A DNA stretch of 64,000 nucleotides from Candidatus Zixiibacteriota bacterium (GCA_024278935.1 JAJRSF010000062.1:41677-105676); one strand, 5' to 3'; counted from the stretch's first letter, positions 1-8,660 are shown. Notes: generated by a model from the sequence alone, not told the origin. A program made the numbers and translations.

Positions 1-69
1 TGCTGCATTACTACTTGAGATTCCAAGAATCAGCAAGAGCGCAAAAAGTGTTGTGGTTAGTTTTTTCAT
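1..69 (-). CDS. Start of a secreted protein, cut by the window edge
   Basis: On the minus strand an ATG at 67-69 is followed by codons for MKKLTTTLFALLLILGIS and a short polar stretch, a typical Sec signal peptide. An AGAGG ribosome binding site lies eight bases upstream. Only 23 codons are visible before the window ends, so the mature protein is unknown. It follows the MMPL exporter on the same strand with a gap of about 34 bases and is probably in its operon. LolA-like or other outer-membrane lipoprotein-sorting proteins often sit next to MMPL genes, but nothing visible here proves that identity. Confidence 0.6.
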   Translation of the reverse strand, partial: MKKLTTTLFALLLILGISSSNAA

Positions 70-103
70 TTTCAAATCCTCTTATTATTATTTTCTTTTT
101 CTA

Positions 104-1194
104 CTATTTAAATAAAGACTTTTTAAACATTTGTGTTATCGATGGTAACAGTAACATTGTGACCAGTCCTGATACAATCATGATTGCGAAGAAAAATGCT
201 CCAACAGTAATGTATGGTACTAAGGTAGAGAAGAGCATAGGAAGGAAGCCGATTGCGATAACCATAACGTTTCTGGAAATCGCTCTGCCGGTACCTTCAA
301 ATATTTCATTAAATGATTCATCAAAGTTCTGAGTCCGTTTATGAATAACTCGCAGTCGTTGTATAAAATGAATCGCAAAATCAATCGAGAGCCCAAGCGT
401 AAGCGATGAAAGCACCGCCACAGGCATATCGTATGGTTTGCCAATGTATCCGATGAATGCGTAGATCGCCATTACGGTAATTGTAAGCGGAAGCATTGAG
501 AAGAAGCCCCACTTAAATGAGCGGAACAAAAATACCATCATAAGAAACACTACCACAAATGATGATGCCAATGATTTCTGCATACCGGAAACCATCTGGT
601 TCTGCCATTCAATATTTATGTACGGCAAGCCAGCCCATTTCACTGTAATACCTTCTGGCGGAGGGTTCTCGCTTAAAAATTTATTTCCGCGATCAACAAC
701 AGCCGAGACAGCAAGGTTATCACCATTTTTCAACTGAACCCAAAGGTTCGCTTTGTCATATTCAGGAGTGACAAATTCGAAGAGATCATCCGGGTCACCA
801 CCTGACATTTCAAACACAAAGAGCAGTTGAGCGACCTCAAGCTGGTTGTCTGGAATAACCATCTTAGATGAGTCAGCGGTATATAGTTCATATCTAATTT
901 TTTTAATAATATCTGTAACACCGGTTGTTGACCCGACTGTTTCATTCTTTGAAAGTTCCTGCTGAACAGCATACATATAGTTAAGCAGCTCAGGAGATTT
1001 CATCGAACCTTCTTCTTCACCTTCAAAGACAAGGTAATTCATATAGGTGCCGGCAAGATGTGCATTCATAGCATTGTCAGCAATTCGGATAGGATGTGAT
1101 TTCTTAAACCAATTCACCGGGTTATCATTGACAACAATAAGTGAAAGTCCATAGCCTGCTACAACGATTACTATCGCAAAGGTTGAGATGATAA
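104..1194 (-). CDS. MMPL/RND-family transporter, C-terminal part (frameshifted)
   Basis: Second half of the transporter that starts at 2400. The first ATG in this frame is at 1117, but family-like sequence begins about 26 codons earlier, at the frameshift near 1195, so 1117 is not a true start. The piece opens with a membrane segment, continues with a periplasmic domain and ends with a helix bundle that includes the motif GLSIDFAIHFIQRLR, typical of transmembrane segment 10 in MMPL/HAE3 proteins, where the Asp is thought to take part in proton coupling. Together the halves give the usual duplicated layout of one helix, one loop and five helices, twice. Whether the break is real or a base-calling error is not decidable from this sequence. 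Confidence 0.85.
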
Positions 1195-2400
1195 GTTATA
1201 GTTTTTGTGAGCAAAGCCTCTGAATGTGTGCATCAATTTGGCAAGCATACTTGATTCTTCATCAGTATCTTTACCGAAGTTCTTCAAAGTTTTTTCAGAG
1301 ATAAGCATTGCGATGGAAGGGTTGATAGTAAGTGATAAGAACCATGCGACAACAATACCAAAAGCAACAAAGATACCAAAAACCCGAACCGGTGGAATTG
1401 GTGTAAGTGCTAAGGAAAGAAATCCGGCGACAGTAGTCAACGATGTAAAGAGCATAGGTACAAACAGTTCATTTATAGAATGTCTTAAAGTTTCTGCCTT
1501 ACTATTATACTTCTGAAAATTATCATGGAAAGCAGAAATAATATGAATCGAGTTCAGGACAGAAATCGGCATCAGAAATATCGGTATCATTGATGACATT
1601 ATATGCACCGTGTTACCAGTAGCTATCAAAAGTCCCATCGACCAAATAACAGACATCATAGCAACAATCATAGGAGCCATAATAACTTTGACTTGCCTGA
1701 AGAATAAAAAGAGAAGCAAGAATATCACCGCCATAGCAGCCGGAGCAGAGCCTGCCATCTGAACAAACATTTCAGCACCAAAAGAATCTTCAGCGAGTGG
1801 TAAACCTGCAACATGATATTCGGCATTGCCCCCACCTAAGCGGTCAGTAATTTCTTTTATTTCAGTATATAAACGGTGCGATATTTTTTTGGATTCGATC
1901 GGAATAAAAATCGCAATAGCTTTGCCGTCGTCAGATGCAATCTTCCCCCGCAGCAGAGGGTTCTCCATTATACGATTAAAAATAATCTGCGCTTCTTCGT
2001 CCGTTTCAATTTCATCTTCCATTAAAGGACCGATAACAACAGAACCGCCGGCACCTTGTTTAATATCATCGACCATAGAAATCGCCATGATATCATCAAC
2101 AATGACACCCTCAAGTTCAGCGATCTCTTCAGTTATGCGATAAACTCTATTGAGCTGGTCAGGAGTAAAAGCAGTAGGTTCAGCAATAATGCCAACTGCT
2201 ATAAAGTCATATAGGTTAAAATTATCTTTTGTGGCAGCATGGAACAGACGAGTAGGTTCATCAGATTCCAACATATTTTGTGGATCAGTATCAATCTTTA
2301 TTTTAGGAAACTGCATCGCAAAAAACGCAGTAATTAAAACCGCAAGACCAATAACAATCCAAGGCTTTTTAATTGAAAATTCTATAATTGCCTTTTTCAT
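1171..2400 (-). CDS. MMPL/RND-family transporter, N-terminal part (frameshifted)
   Basis: First half of an inner-membrane RND-superfamily exporter of the MMPL (HAE3) branch; joined to 104-1194 the protein would be about 766 residues. A hydrophobic segment at residues 12-30 is followed by a periplasmic domain to about residue 215, a block of membrane helices to about 385 and an acidic cytoplasmic linker. The reading stops at 1171, but a slip of one base near 1195 (an AAA run read as AA) restores LIISTFAIVIVVAGYG, which runs straight into the second half. Such transporters move hydrophobic molecules such as lipids across the inner membrane; the substrate cannot be told here. It lies downstream of a sigma/anti-sigma pair on the same strand. 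Confidence 0.85.
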   Translation of the reverse strand: MKKAIIEFSIKKPWIVIGLAVLITAFFAMQFPKIKIDTDPQNMLESDEPTRLFHAATKDNFNLYDFIAVGIIAEPTAFTPDQLNRVYRITEEIAELEGVIVDDIMAISMVDDIKQGAGGSVVIGPLMEDEIETDEEAQIIFNRIMENPLLRGKIASDDGKAIAIFIPIESKKISHRLYTEIKEITDRLGGGNAEYHVAGLPLAEDSFGAEMFVQMAGSAPAAMAVIFLLLFLFFRQVKVIMAPMIVAMMSVIWSMGLLIATGNTVHIMSSMIPIFLMPISVLNSIHIISAFHDNFQKYNSKAETLRHSINELFVPMLFTSLTTVAGFLSLALTPIPPVRVFGIFVAFGIVVAWFLSLTINPSIAMLISEKTLKNFGKDTDEESSMLAKLMHTFRGFAHKNYNLSSQPLR

Positions 2401-2588
2401 AAAACCGAAATTCCTTTCAATATATATTTTTTCTTTTCATTGTTCTTTAGATGGTGTCGTCTTATAAATGATGCAAAATATATTGAGTTAAATGCCGGAA
2501 ATCAAACATAACATTATGGTATATAATGGGTAAGAGGATAGTTTTAGGGTGGTTTATTAATATGCTACAGGTATATTAGAGAGAGAAA

Positions 2589-2843
2589 TCAGCTTTTTTT
2601 GCCGAACTTCTTGTCCCAACGTGCTTTGAGTAGGTTGTTGAGCTTCTTTTCAAGCGATTCAGGCAGTTTTTCTTCTTTACCCTCACGGCAAAGTTTGACC
2701 GTCTGACGCATAGTATCGACCATAATACGGCAATTATTGCACTCACCGATATGTGCTTCTATTTCAGCACATAATGATGAATCAATTTCACCGTCAAGAT
2801 AGTCATTTAATTCATTTATATATTCAAGACAATTTTTGGCCAT
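2589..2843 (-). CDS. Zinc-binding anti-sigma factor
   Basis: Small protein of 84 residues with the ZAS-type motif HIGECNNC (HxxxCxxC) at about residues 33-40, preceded by an acidic helix (YLDGEIDSSLCAEIEAH). This is the fold of ChrR/RsrA-like anti-sigma domains that hold an ECF sigma factor inactive. The start is ATG at 2841-2843 (MAKNCLEYINEL). It lies inside the last codons of the sigma gene in another frame, overlapping by 20 bases, so the two are translationally coupled. No membrane segment is visible, so it would act in the cytoplasm. A longer open frame upstream is just the sigma gene read out of frame. The MMPL exporter follows, about 190 bases downstream. Confidence 0.8.
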   Translation of the reverse strand: MAKNCLEYINELNDYLDGEIDSSLCAEIEAHIGECNNCRIMVDTMRQTVKLCREGKEEKLPESLEKKLNNLLKARWDKKFGKKS

Positions 2844-3426
2844 ACCGTTCCTCGAAAGTTTTTGATAGGAAGTCTCTAACGACAAGTTTTGCACGGAGGA
2901 CTCTTGATTTTGTCGACGCGACCGTTTCATCTATCATTTCGGCTATCTCTTTTATAGATAGCTCCTCAAAGTATCGCAAAAGAAAAACTTCTTTAAACTG
3001 ATAGGGAAGTTCGTCAATTGCTTGTTGAATTATTTATTTAAGCTCTGCTGATTCAAGTTGCGAGTGGGGATCATCCCAGTCAAAAAGCTGCAGACTCTTA
3101 TCCTGATGCATATCTTCAGATGAGTTCTGTGGCAAATATTCAGTAAGTTCTTTTAGTACAGTCTGTTTCTGCTTTGCTAAAAGAGCTCGTGACTGGTTAA
3201 GAGCTATCGAATACAACCAGGTTCCAAAGGCAGAATCTCCTCGGAATTTATCAATATTGTCTATTGCTTTTATAAGCGTTTCCGAGACAATATCTTCAGC
3301 ATCTTGTTTGTTGCCGGTCATTTTTAAACCAAGAGCATAAAGCTTTGACTTGTTTGTTTCAATTAACCTACTAAATGCTTCAAAATCACCAGCTTGAGCT
3401 AATTTAATATCTTCTTTTTCATTCAT
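2824..3426 (-). CDS. ECF sigma-70 factor with an in-frame TAA
   Basis: RNA polymerase sigma factor of the extracytoplasmic-function class, 200 residues when read through one stop. Region 2 is clear (FEAFSRLIETNKSKLYALG, then DAEDIVSETLIKAI and the WLYSIALNQSR segment). Region 4 is equally clear after the stop (AIDELPYQFKEVFLLRY, ELSIKEIAEMI, a helix-turn-helix, and VASTKSRVLRAKL). A TAA at 3034-3036 separates them in the same frame, where most relatives would have a charged or polar residue. As written, the protein would lose its promoter -35-binding region. The start is taken at ATG 3424-3426 (MNEKEDIKLAQ) rather than an upstream ATG that adds a non-family extension. It forms a regulatory pair with the overlapping anti-sigma gene. 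Confidence 0.82.
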
Positions 3427-3651
3427 TTGATTATAAGATAGGCAAAATGATGCAATAAAATAACAACTATTTTTAAATATAATTCTATTTATCATAATTA
3501 TGCCATTTTTTTATGCCCAATATAAGTAGGCTTTGCTTGTCTATGATTTTAATGAAAATTTTAAAAAAAATATGTTGGAAATTAAATAAATTTTATTACA
3601 TTGTGTCCGATTAGAAAAGAAGAATTTATTATTTTCTGATTATAAATTTTT

Positions 3652-3748
3652 AAGATTTGGATATCCGGGTCATAGAGCACTTGATCTACAACTGTGGTAT
3701 CCAATATTTTCCCGTAACGTTCCCCTCCCCCGTTGCGGGATTTTTTTT
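3652..3748 (+). ncRNA. Candidate small RNA ending in an orphan terminator
   Basis: No plus-strand gene precedes this stretch, yet it ends in a strong intrinsic terminator. Upstream there is a TATAAA box at 3641-3646 preceded by TG, resembling an extended -10. Within the interval, TTGGATA (3657-3663) pairs perfectly with TATCCAA (3698-3704), closing a loop of about 34 bases. No ORF of any size is present. It could be a short regulatory RNA or a leader for the kinase-like gene at 3788. No known RNA family was recognised. Confidence 0.3.
3711..3748 (+). terminator. Rho-independent terminator
   Basis: CCCGTAACG at 3711-3719 pairs with CGTTGCGGG at 3731-3739 (one G-T pair) around a pyrimidine-rich loop and is followed by eight T residues. 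It lies between the divergent sigma gene and the kinase-like gene at 3788, with no plus-strand coding sequence before it. Confidence 0.7.
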
Positions 3749-3787
3749 GCTTGGAATTAAATAATTCTCTTATAAGTTATAAAGAAT

Positions 3788-4336
3788 ATGAAGCAGAAAA
3801 GAATCCATATCACAGGTGCCTCCGGTTCCGGTACGACAACTTTGGGTAAAGCTCTCGCTACCAATTTAGGTTATAGCCAACTAGACACTGACAAATATTA
3901 TTGGCTTCCAACAGAGCCACCCTATCAGGAAATCCGAGCTGTAGAAGCAAGGCAAAGTCTGCTTCAAAAAGATATGCTCAAATATGACAGTTGGATTTCA
4001 ACTGGTTCAATATGTCGCTGGGGTGATTTTGCTTTAGGCTATTTCGATTTGGTTATTTTTTTGTATATACCGCACAATGTAAGAATCAAGCGATTATTTG
4101 AACGAGAAAAAACCAGATGTCCAGAATCATTTACAGAAGACTCTATTCGTGCAAAACAATTTAAAGAATTTATCGATTGGGCAAAACTGTACGATGACGG
4201 CGGAGAAGAAGTCCGCTCTTTGTATATGCACAACCAATGGCTCAAAAAACTCTCCTGCCCAATTTTAAGAATCGAAGAAGAACTGCCAGTCGAAGAATTA
4301 ATTGCGAGAGTAGAGACATTTATCGAAACCTTGTAG
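3788..4336 (+). CDS. P-loop nucleoside/adenylate kinase-like protein
   Basis: Cytoplasmic P-loop protein of 182 residues. A Walker A motif GASGSGTTTLGKAL is at residues 10-23, followed by LDTDKYYW, the acidic position that usually contacts the phosphoryl acceptor, and VIFLYIP (Walker-B-like strand) near residue 95. The length and layout match small AAA/adenylate-kinase-like proteins that phosphorylate small molecules or nucleotides; the substrate is unknown. The last codon pair reads CTT GTAG, so the stop codon TAG is also the TAG of a GTAG-bounded hairpin repeat (4333-4379). No strong ribosome binding site precedes the ATG. It stands alone on the plus strand. Confidence 0.75.
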   Translation: MKQKRIHITGASGSGTTTLGKALATNLGYSQLDTDKYYWLPTEPPYQEIRAVEARQSLLQKDMLKYDSWISTGSICRWGDFALGYFDLVIFLYIPHNVRIKRLFEREKTRCPESFTEDSIRAKQFKEFIDWAKLYDDGGEEVRSLYMHNQWLKKLSCPILRIEEELPVEELIARVETFIETL

Positions 4337-4379
4337 GTCGGGTTCAAGCGAACAGAGATAGGTGGATGCAGAACCCGAC
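4333..4379 (+). repeat. GTAG-bounded hairpin repeat overlapping a stop codon
   Basis: Starts with GTAG, whose TAG is the stop codon of the preceding gene. GTCGGGTTC at 4338-4346 pairs with GAACCCGAC at 4371-4379. It belongs to the REP-like intergenic hairpins scattered through this window. Confidence 0.5.
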
Positions 4380-4447
4380 AAAATACCCGTCATTACGAAA
4401 GACATCAGGAGTGTGGCAATCTCATCTGTAAAGCTATCTATAAAAAA

Positions 4448-4476
4448 GCAGGTCTCAAAAGCGAGACCTGCCCTAC
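4448..4476. repeat. REP-like hairpin, type GCAGGTCTC
   Basis: GCAGGTCTC pairs with GAGACCTGC around a short A-rich loop and ends in CTAC (GTAG on the other strand). The same element occurs almost unchanged at 16951-16980. It probably also helps terminate transcription between convergent genes. Confidence 0.7.
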
Positions 4477-4504
4477 AGAACTAGTAGTTCAATATCTTTA
4501 AAAA

Positions 4505-4533
4505 GGCGGAACCACTAAAGGGTTCCGCCCTAC
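4505..4533. repeat. REP-like hairpin, type GGCGGAACC
   Basis: GGCGGAACC pairs with GGTTCCGCC around CACTAAAG-like loop bases and ends in CTAC. A close relative in the opposite orientation (GTAGGGCAGAACC) is at 15867-15895. Confidence 0.65.
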
Positions 4534-4550
4534 AAAAATTTACAATAATT

Positions 4551-5561
4551 CTACTCCTGTTTCCCAAAATAAAGCCTCAACATATACCAAACTGTCGCCA
4601 CCATCAGCAGAAAGAAAAGTAAGAAGAATAAAAACGGCGACCATGCAATCCTAACAGTCATCTCCGATGGGTCGTAAAATCCGACCAACGATAATTTGCG
4701 CAAGACATGCCTGGTATAAATCATCGCTATAAACGAAACCGTCAGCATCGACGATGCAATCGCGAACCGTTTCTTAAAGAGAAAATGCAGAGAACCCAAC
4801 GAGAGTATAAACGAAATCGTCACAAGCCAAATCGCCGGTGATTTCATAAACGGTTTCATCAGTTCACCAAGACCCATCATATATGCAAAGCCTGTTGCTA
4901 TGGCAGCAACCATTCCCCAGAGATAAAAATCTTTTCCGACTTTAAAAGCGGTTTCATTTTTCCGACCGATGAATGCTACAAAGAAGCCACCAACAGTCAC
5001 AGCTCCGGTCACCATATGTAACCATCTGAACAGATAAGAACCTACGTCAGGATTGATAATTGTCCCGCCTTGATTCTCGGCATAGAGCAGCTTATACAAA
5101 TCAGGTTTTTCAGCAAGAGCAAATACCGATGAATAGATATATGAAACATACAGCAGACAGGCAAATGCTATCGACAAATATATTTTTTGTCTGATAGCTG
5201 TCGTTTGTTTAAATGACAATGCATACAGAAAATAATAAGCAATCATAACCACTACAAAGATCATCAACCAGAGCCATCCCGAAATAATCGATGCTGCGTA
5301 AATTTGTTTTGAATAGACAAGCTGTACAAACAGAAGAGGAGCCACTCCAAACGTAACAGTCATCGCCATCGCATTTGGGAGGAGCTTAATATATTTTTGT
5401 ACAAACGGATTGTTCCACTTATCATCAAAATTACCAAAGAGCAGAATTATAATTCCGCCAAACAAAAAATTCATTGCTATCAGATGAAGCGAGAGTGTTA
5501 CTATATGGAGAATTTCAATTAACCATAAAGGAGTCGAAAGAAAATTAGAATCCGGCATCAT
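4551..5561 (-). CDS. Membrane subunit II of a cytochrome bd-like oxidase
   Basis: Integral membrane protein of 336 residues with about eight hydrophobic segments and no heme-c motif. It begins at the base where the c-heme-bearing subunit I ends (1-base overlap at 5561), so the two are certainly co-transcribed and probably one enzyme. The first helices carry His residues (EILHIVTLSLHLIAMNFLFG), a possible heme or quinone region. A helix near residue 184 holds FRWLHMVTGAVTVGGFF. The pairing fits the accessory membrane subunit of the cytochrome bd superfamily, in a form unlike CydB of E. coli. An alternative is a quinol- or cytochrome-c-linked membrane dehydrogenase subunit. The CDS ends next to two REP-like hairpins. 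Confidence 0.6.
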   Translation of the reverse strand: MMPDSNFLSTPLWLIEILHIVTLSLHLIAMNFLFGGIIILLFGNFDDKWNNPFVQKYIKLLPNAMAMTVTFGVAPLLFVQLVYSKQIYAASIISGWLWLMIFVVVMIAYYFLYALSFKQTTAIRQKIYLSIAFACLLYVSYIYSSVFALAEKPDLYKLLYAENQGGTIINPDVGSYLFRWLHMVTGAVTVGGFFVAFIGRKNETAFKVGKDFYLWGMVAAIATGFAYMMGLGELMKPFMKSPAIWLVTISFILSLGSLHFLFKKRFAIASSMLTVSFIAMIYTRHVLRKLSLVGFYDPSEMTVRIAWSPFLFFLLFFLLMVATVWYMLRLYFGKQE

Positions 5562-7072
5562 CAGTTTTTCTCCTTTTCATTTAATGACATAATATAATCA
5601 ATCAACGCTTTCCGTTCTTTTTCATCACCGGTGAATTCCGGCATTTCATCGGCAAAGTCTCCCGCCATATCTAAAATATCACCGAGATCCTCTTCAGTAC
5701 TGCCGAGTAAAGTTTCCGACTTATCGTTAAACCCACCAAAAATATGACACTTGCCACAACGCAGATCATACACTTTTTTCCCAAGTGCGATTCCATCAAG
5801 ATTATAAATTTCAGAAATATGTCGTTTGTCAATTTGTTTGTAAATATGCGATGCCACCATCTGTGCTTCTTCTTCAGTACCAACAAACGGAGGCATATTA
5901 GCTCTGATCACATGGGTACCCATAATTATCTGGGCAATAAACGTTTCATCGGTACCATCAAATGCTGGCTTAAGCGGTTTGTATCCGTCGAAAGTATGGC
6001 AACTGCGACAGGCACGTCTGAACAAGTCAGCAGGCTTATCAGCGGTTTGGAATTCAATAGATTCCAGCAATCCTTCCTCCTGATATTTTTCAGCATTGGC
6101 AACATCGATACCATTAGCGTACATATAATTTGTAATGACATATGGTTTCCGAATCGACTCACGCATCCATTCATACTCACCAAACCATCCGAGTGCGAGA
6201 ACCATGGCAACAACACCAACCACGATGTTATATTTTTTCGGAATCAAAAATCCAAAGACAACCAATACAAATGCCAGAAAAGCGGCGTAGATATAAGTAG
6301 CGTTCATCGCTTTAATCGGTGTTAAATTTGCCTCAAGGGCAGCGTCTACAATCTCTTTAGGAATTGCGGAGACATACCATAACATTGTTGGAATCATTAT
6401 AGCGAGTCCGCCGATCGCCCATAGAGAATTAAAACGAACGATTCGTTTTTTGAAATCATCAGCTTTATAACGTGATGCGACAAACAAGGCATAAACTCCA
6501 CCAAGCATAATACAGATACCGGTGCGTAGCCAGAGCGATGACCAGAATGTCGGGTTGAAATATCCATCCCAGAAATTACCGGTCACAACCCAATCTCCGG
6601 GTGTGAGCATATAGGTGACAATGCCGTTGATAATAAAAAGTGACATCCATGCAGAGACAAAATAAATCCACCCGATTATAATATGGTTTTTCGCAGAAAG
6701 AGTTTTCCATCCATAGAAATATAAAAGTGCCGCAATAATTTCTATGACAAAAAATGTCCATTCAGCCGCCCATGCCCATACATAGTTATGTATCAGAACT
6801 TCAGTCGCAGCAGGGTTGAGCAAGCCAATAATAAACCAGATGCCAACACCTGTTAAGGCACCAAAGACAACCGAGACCAAAACAAAAAACTTACTCAGTT
6901 TTTCTAAGAACTGCAATTTGAGTTGGTCGTTATTTTTACGGGCAATAGTTTCGGCGATAACTAAATACAACCCGCCACCAATGGCAAAATGCGAAACAAA
7001 AACATGGATAACCGCAATCGCCGCCATGATAATGCCGTATCCAATATCAATATCCCAAAATGGGTAGTTCAT
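5561..7072 (-). CDS. Cytochrome bd-like oxidase subunit I with two c-type heme motifs
   Basis: Membrane protein of 503 residues in the inner membrane. About nine hydrophobic segments fill residues 10-310. Conserved-looking His 23 and His 28 sit in VIHVFVSHFAIGGG and a buried Glu in WAWAAEWTFFVIEI (residues 99-112), as expected for a CydA-like heme-binding core. The C-terminal 180 residues are soluble and hold CRSCH at 355-359 and CGKCH at 439-443, two cytochrome c heme attachment sites with Met-containing segments after each. This layout matches bd-superfamily oxidases that take electrons through fused c hemes instead of from quinol at a Q-loop. The start is ATG 7070-7072, because GGAG lies seven bases upstream; an upstream TTG overlaps that site. 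The subunit II gene follows directly. Confidence 0.72.
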   Translation of the reverse strand: MNYPFWDIDIGYGIIMAAIAVIHVFVSHFAIGGGLYLVIAETIARKNNDQLKLQFLEKLSKFFVLVSVVFGALTGVGIWFIIGLLNPAATEVLIHNYVWAWAAEWTFFVIEIIAALLYFYGWKTLSAKNHIIIGWIYFVSAWMSLFIINGIVTYMLTPGDWVVTGNFWDGYFNPTFWSSLWLRTGICIMLGGVYALFVASRYKADDFKKRIVRFNSLWAIGGLAIMIPTMLWYVSAIPKEIVDAALEANLTPIKAMNATYIYAAFLAFVLVVFGFLIPKKYNIVVGVVAMVLALGWFGEYEWMRESIRKPYVITNYMYANGIDVANAEKYQEEGLLESIEFQTADKPADLFRRACRSCHTFDGYKPLKPAFDGTDETFIAQIIMGTHVIRANMPPFVGTEEEAQMVASHIYKQIDKRHISEIYNLDGIALGKKVYDLRCGKCHIFGGFNDKSETLLGSTEEDLGDILDMAGDFADEMPEFTGDEKERKALIDYIMSLNEKEKN

Positions 7073-7203
7073 ATAACTCTCCAAACTTATAGTTAATATT
7101 TACAAATATTATGAACTAATACGATAGCAGAAGCAAGTTTAATAGTGAATTTATTATCAATTATAAATTTGTTTTATATACACGTTAGTAACGATTACAT
7201 GCA

Positions 7204-7237
7204 TAAAAAAAAGGTCAAAGAATATATCCTTGACCTT
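7204..7237 (-). terminator. Rho-independent terminator
   Basis: On the minus strand AAGGTCAA pairs with TTGACCTT around a seven-to-eleven base AT loop and is followed by a run of T. It lies after the surface-repeat gene that ends at 7388 and before the oxidase operon. The remaining 7085-7387 spacer holds nothing else recognisable. Confidence 0.7.
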
Positions 7238-7387
7238 GAAGTTATATCTGTTTTTGTCGCCCAACAATAATCACATCTGTTTTATGAGGTCTTGATTTCT
7301 CTTTAGAGGAATCGTGAATAGACTTATCGACAGGGCAGACTCTATAGTAAAGACTACGTACAGGTAAATAAGGCTACGTTCACGTAG

Positions 7388-7882
7388 TTAAAATGACCAG
7401 TTGATAAACGGAAAAACAGGGAACTGCCCATTTTGTTTGATCACATTGACAAGCCCAATCTGCAAACCATTCATAGTACCTGCATAGTTGACAATCCCGA
7501 GTTGGAAACCGCTCATGTTTTGGGCGTGGTTAACAAGCCCAAGTTGGAACCCTTCGCATTTACCTTTCACAGAGTTGTAAAAATGTTTTTGAAATCCAAC
7601 AAAATCACCTTCTACAATACCCACTGCTCCAAGTTGATACCCTTTGGAAATTCCCGATGTATTATGTTGCACTAATCCGAAATCAAACCCTACAACCGAC
7701 GTGTTTTTGCCATACAGCAAACTCAATCGAACACCTTGTACTGCTTCACCCTCTGAAACAAGTTGCACCGGATTAAATAATGAGATTTGAATTGGTTTTG
7801 CTTCTTCCGCATGTACTGAAATTGAAAGTCCTAATACAAAAAGAAAAACAAATGATGTGATGGTTAGTAACCTTTTTGACAT
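7388..7882 (-). CDS. Exported surface-repeat protein of the LA_2272 type
   Basis: Protein of 164 residues with an N-terminal signal peptide (RLLTITSFVFLFVLGLSI, cleavage likely after SVHA). The mature part carries short repeats of the form GFQLGLVN, GFQLGIVN, GLQIGLVN, YQLGAVG and GFDFGLVQ, the pattern of the LA_2272/LA_2273 family surface repeats described in Leptospira and related exported proteins. Such repeats probably form beta structure at the outer surface; the function is unknown. AAAGGA is seven bases before the second ATG (7880-7882), so that is chosen over the ATG at 7886-7888. It lies 20 bases downstream of the FetB-like permease gene and may share its transcript. A terminator follows at 7204-7237. 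Confidence 0.7.
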   Translation of the reverse strand: MSKRLLTITSFVFLFVLGLSISVHAEEAKPIQISLFNPVQLVSEGEAVQGVRLSLLYGKNTSVVGFDFGLVQHNTSGISKGYQLGAVGIVEGDFVGFQKHFYNSVKGKCEGFQLGLVNHAQNMSGFQLGIVNYAGTMNGLQIGLVNVIKQNGQFPVFPFINWSF

Positions 7883-7908
7883 ATTCATGTCCTTTCGATT
7901 TATCTGAA

Positions 7909-8429
7909 TTATTTTAATTGATGGTTTGGAGTAAAAAGCTGACGCACAGTCAGCTCAACGACCACCACCGATGTCACCGCTACTGCCATAAGAATCATAT
8001 ACATGACAATAATTTGTAGCAAGACAGCATCGAGCGGATCGGCTCCAGCCAAATCATACCGGTCATCGCACCCGGCAGAGCCACCAGCCCGACAGTTTTC
8101 ATAGAATTCAAAATAGAAATCATTCCGGTCGTGACAGCGTTCCGAATATAAAGTGCTGATGAAACCCGCCAGCTTTTACCAAGCGAAAGTGCTGTTTCAA
8201 TCGGTAGTTTGTTGGAAAGAATATCCGATGTTATCCTGTTGATAGAAAGTGCGGCGGCATTCATTGAGTTACCGATAACCATTCCACCAAGTGGGATAAT
8301 ATACCGTGCTTCAAAAGTTATAATTTTAAGCAGTGCCATCAGTCCGATAGTTAAAAAAGAACCAAACAAAATTGCAAAAAGTATCAACAGAAATGGCGAC
8401 TTTATTTCTTTAACTCGACTTGATGCTGC
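7909..8429 (-). CDS. FetB-like ABC permease, C-terminal part with a frameshift
   Basis: Remainder of the FetB-like permease. After the TAG the frame stays open through ARYIIPLGGMVIGNSMNAAA and LSLGKSWRVSSALYIRNAV, both family hallmarks, to GLVALPGAMTGMI. There a T is missing from a TTTT run (plus-strand AAA at 8050-8052). Restoring it gives LAGADPLDAVLLQIIVMYMI and a natural end at TAA 7909-7911. The gene therefore carries two lesions, one nonsense and one frameshift. Without repair no functional permease could be made, while its ATPase partner is intact. Confidence 0.78.
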
Positions 8430-8660
8430 CTAGGCTCCAACTAAAGACATGATAAGAAGTGTCGCAATAATCAGCCAGATAGATTCTAAATCAAATATAA
8501 AATTCAGAGCATACCCAACAGCTACAAGTTGTATAAATGAACGGATAGAACCAATAGCAATATCTTTTTCAACTTCAATTTTCCAAAACCTGCTAATTGC
8601 AATCGAGATAGCAACCATGATAAGTGAGAATAGCACTTCTGTCATTCCGGGATTGTTCAT
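8430..8660 (-). CDS. FetB-like ABC permease, N-terminal part before an in-frame TAG
   Basis: First 76 codons of a permease of the FetB/YbbM (UPF0014) family; the full gene would run 7909-8660 and give about 250 residues. The visible part holds two membrane segments (EVLFSLIMVAISIAISRFW and VAVGYALNFIFDL) typical of the family start. Translation halts at TAG 8430-8432, but the same frame continues AASSRVKEIKSPF and then a further membrane segment, as expected between helices 3 and 4 of the family. The start overlaps the end of the ATPase gene by four bases (ATGA), so the pair is translationally coupled. In E. coli FetAB is linked to iron export; the role here is inferred only from family. Confidence 0.8.
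   Translation of the reverse strand: MNNPGMTEVLFSLIMVAISIAISRFWKIEVEKDIAIGSIRSFIQLVAVGYALNFIFDLESIWLIIATLLIMSLVGA

Noticed and set aside
5744..6325. Plus-strand open frame of 193 codons opposite the c-heme oxidase gene
   Set aside because: It is the mirror of a well-supported gene, has no ribosome binding site and no recognisable protein features.
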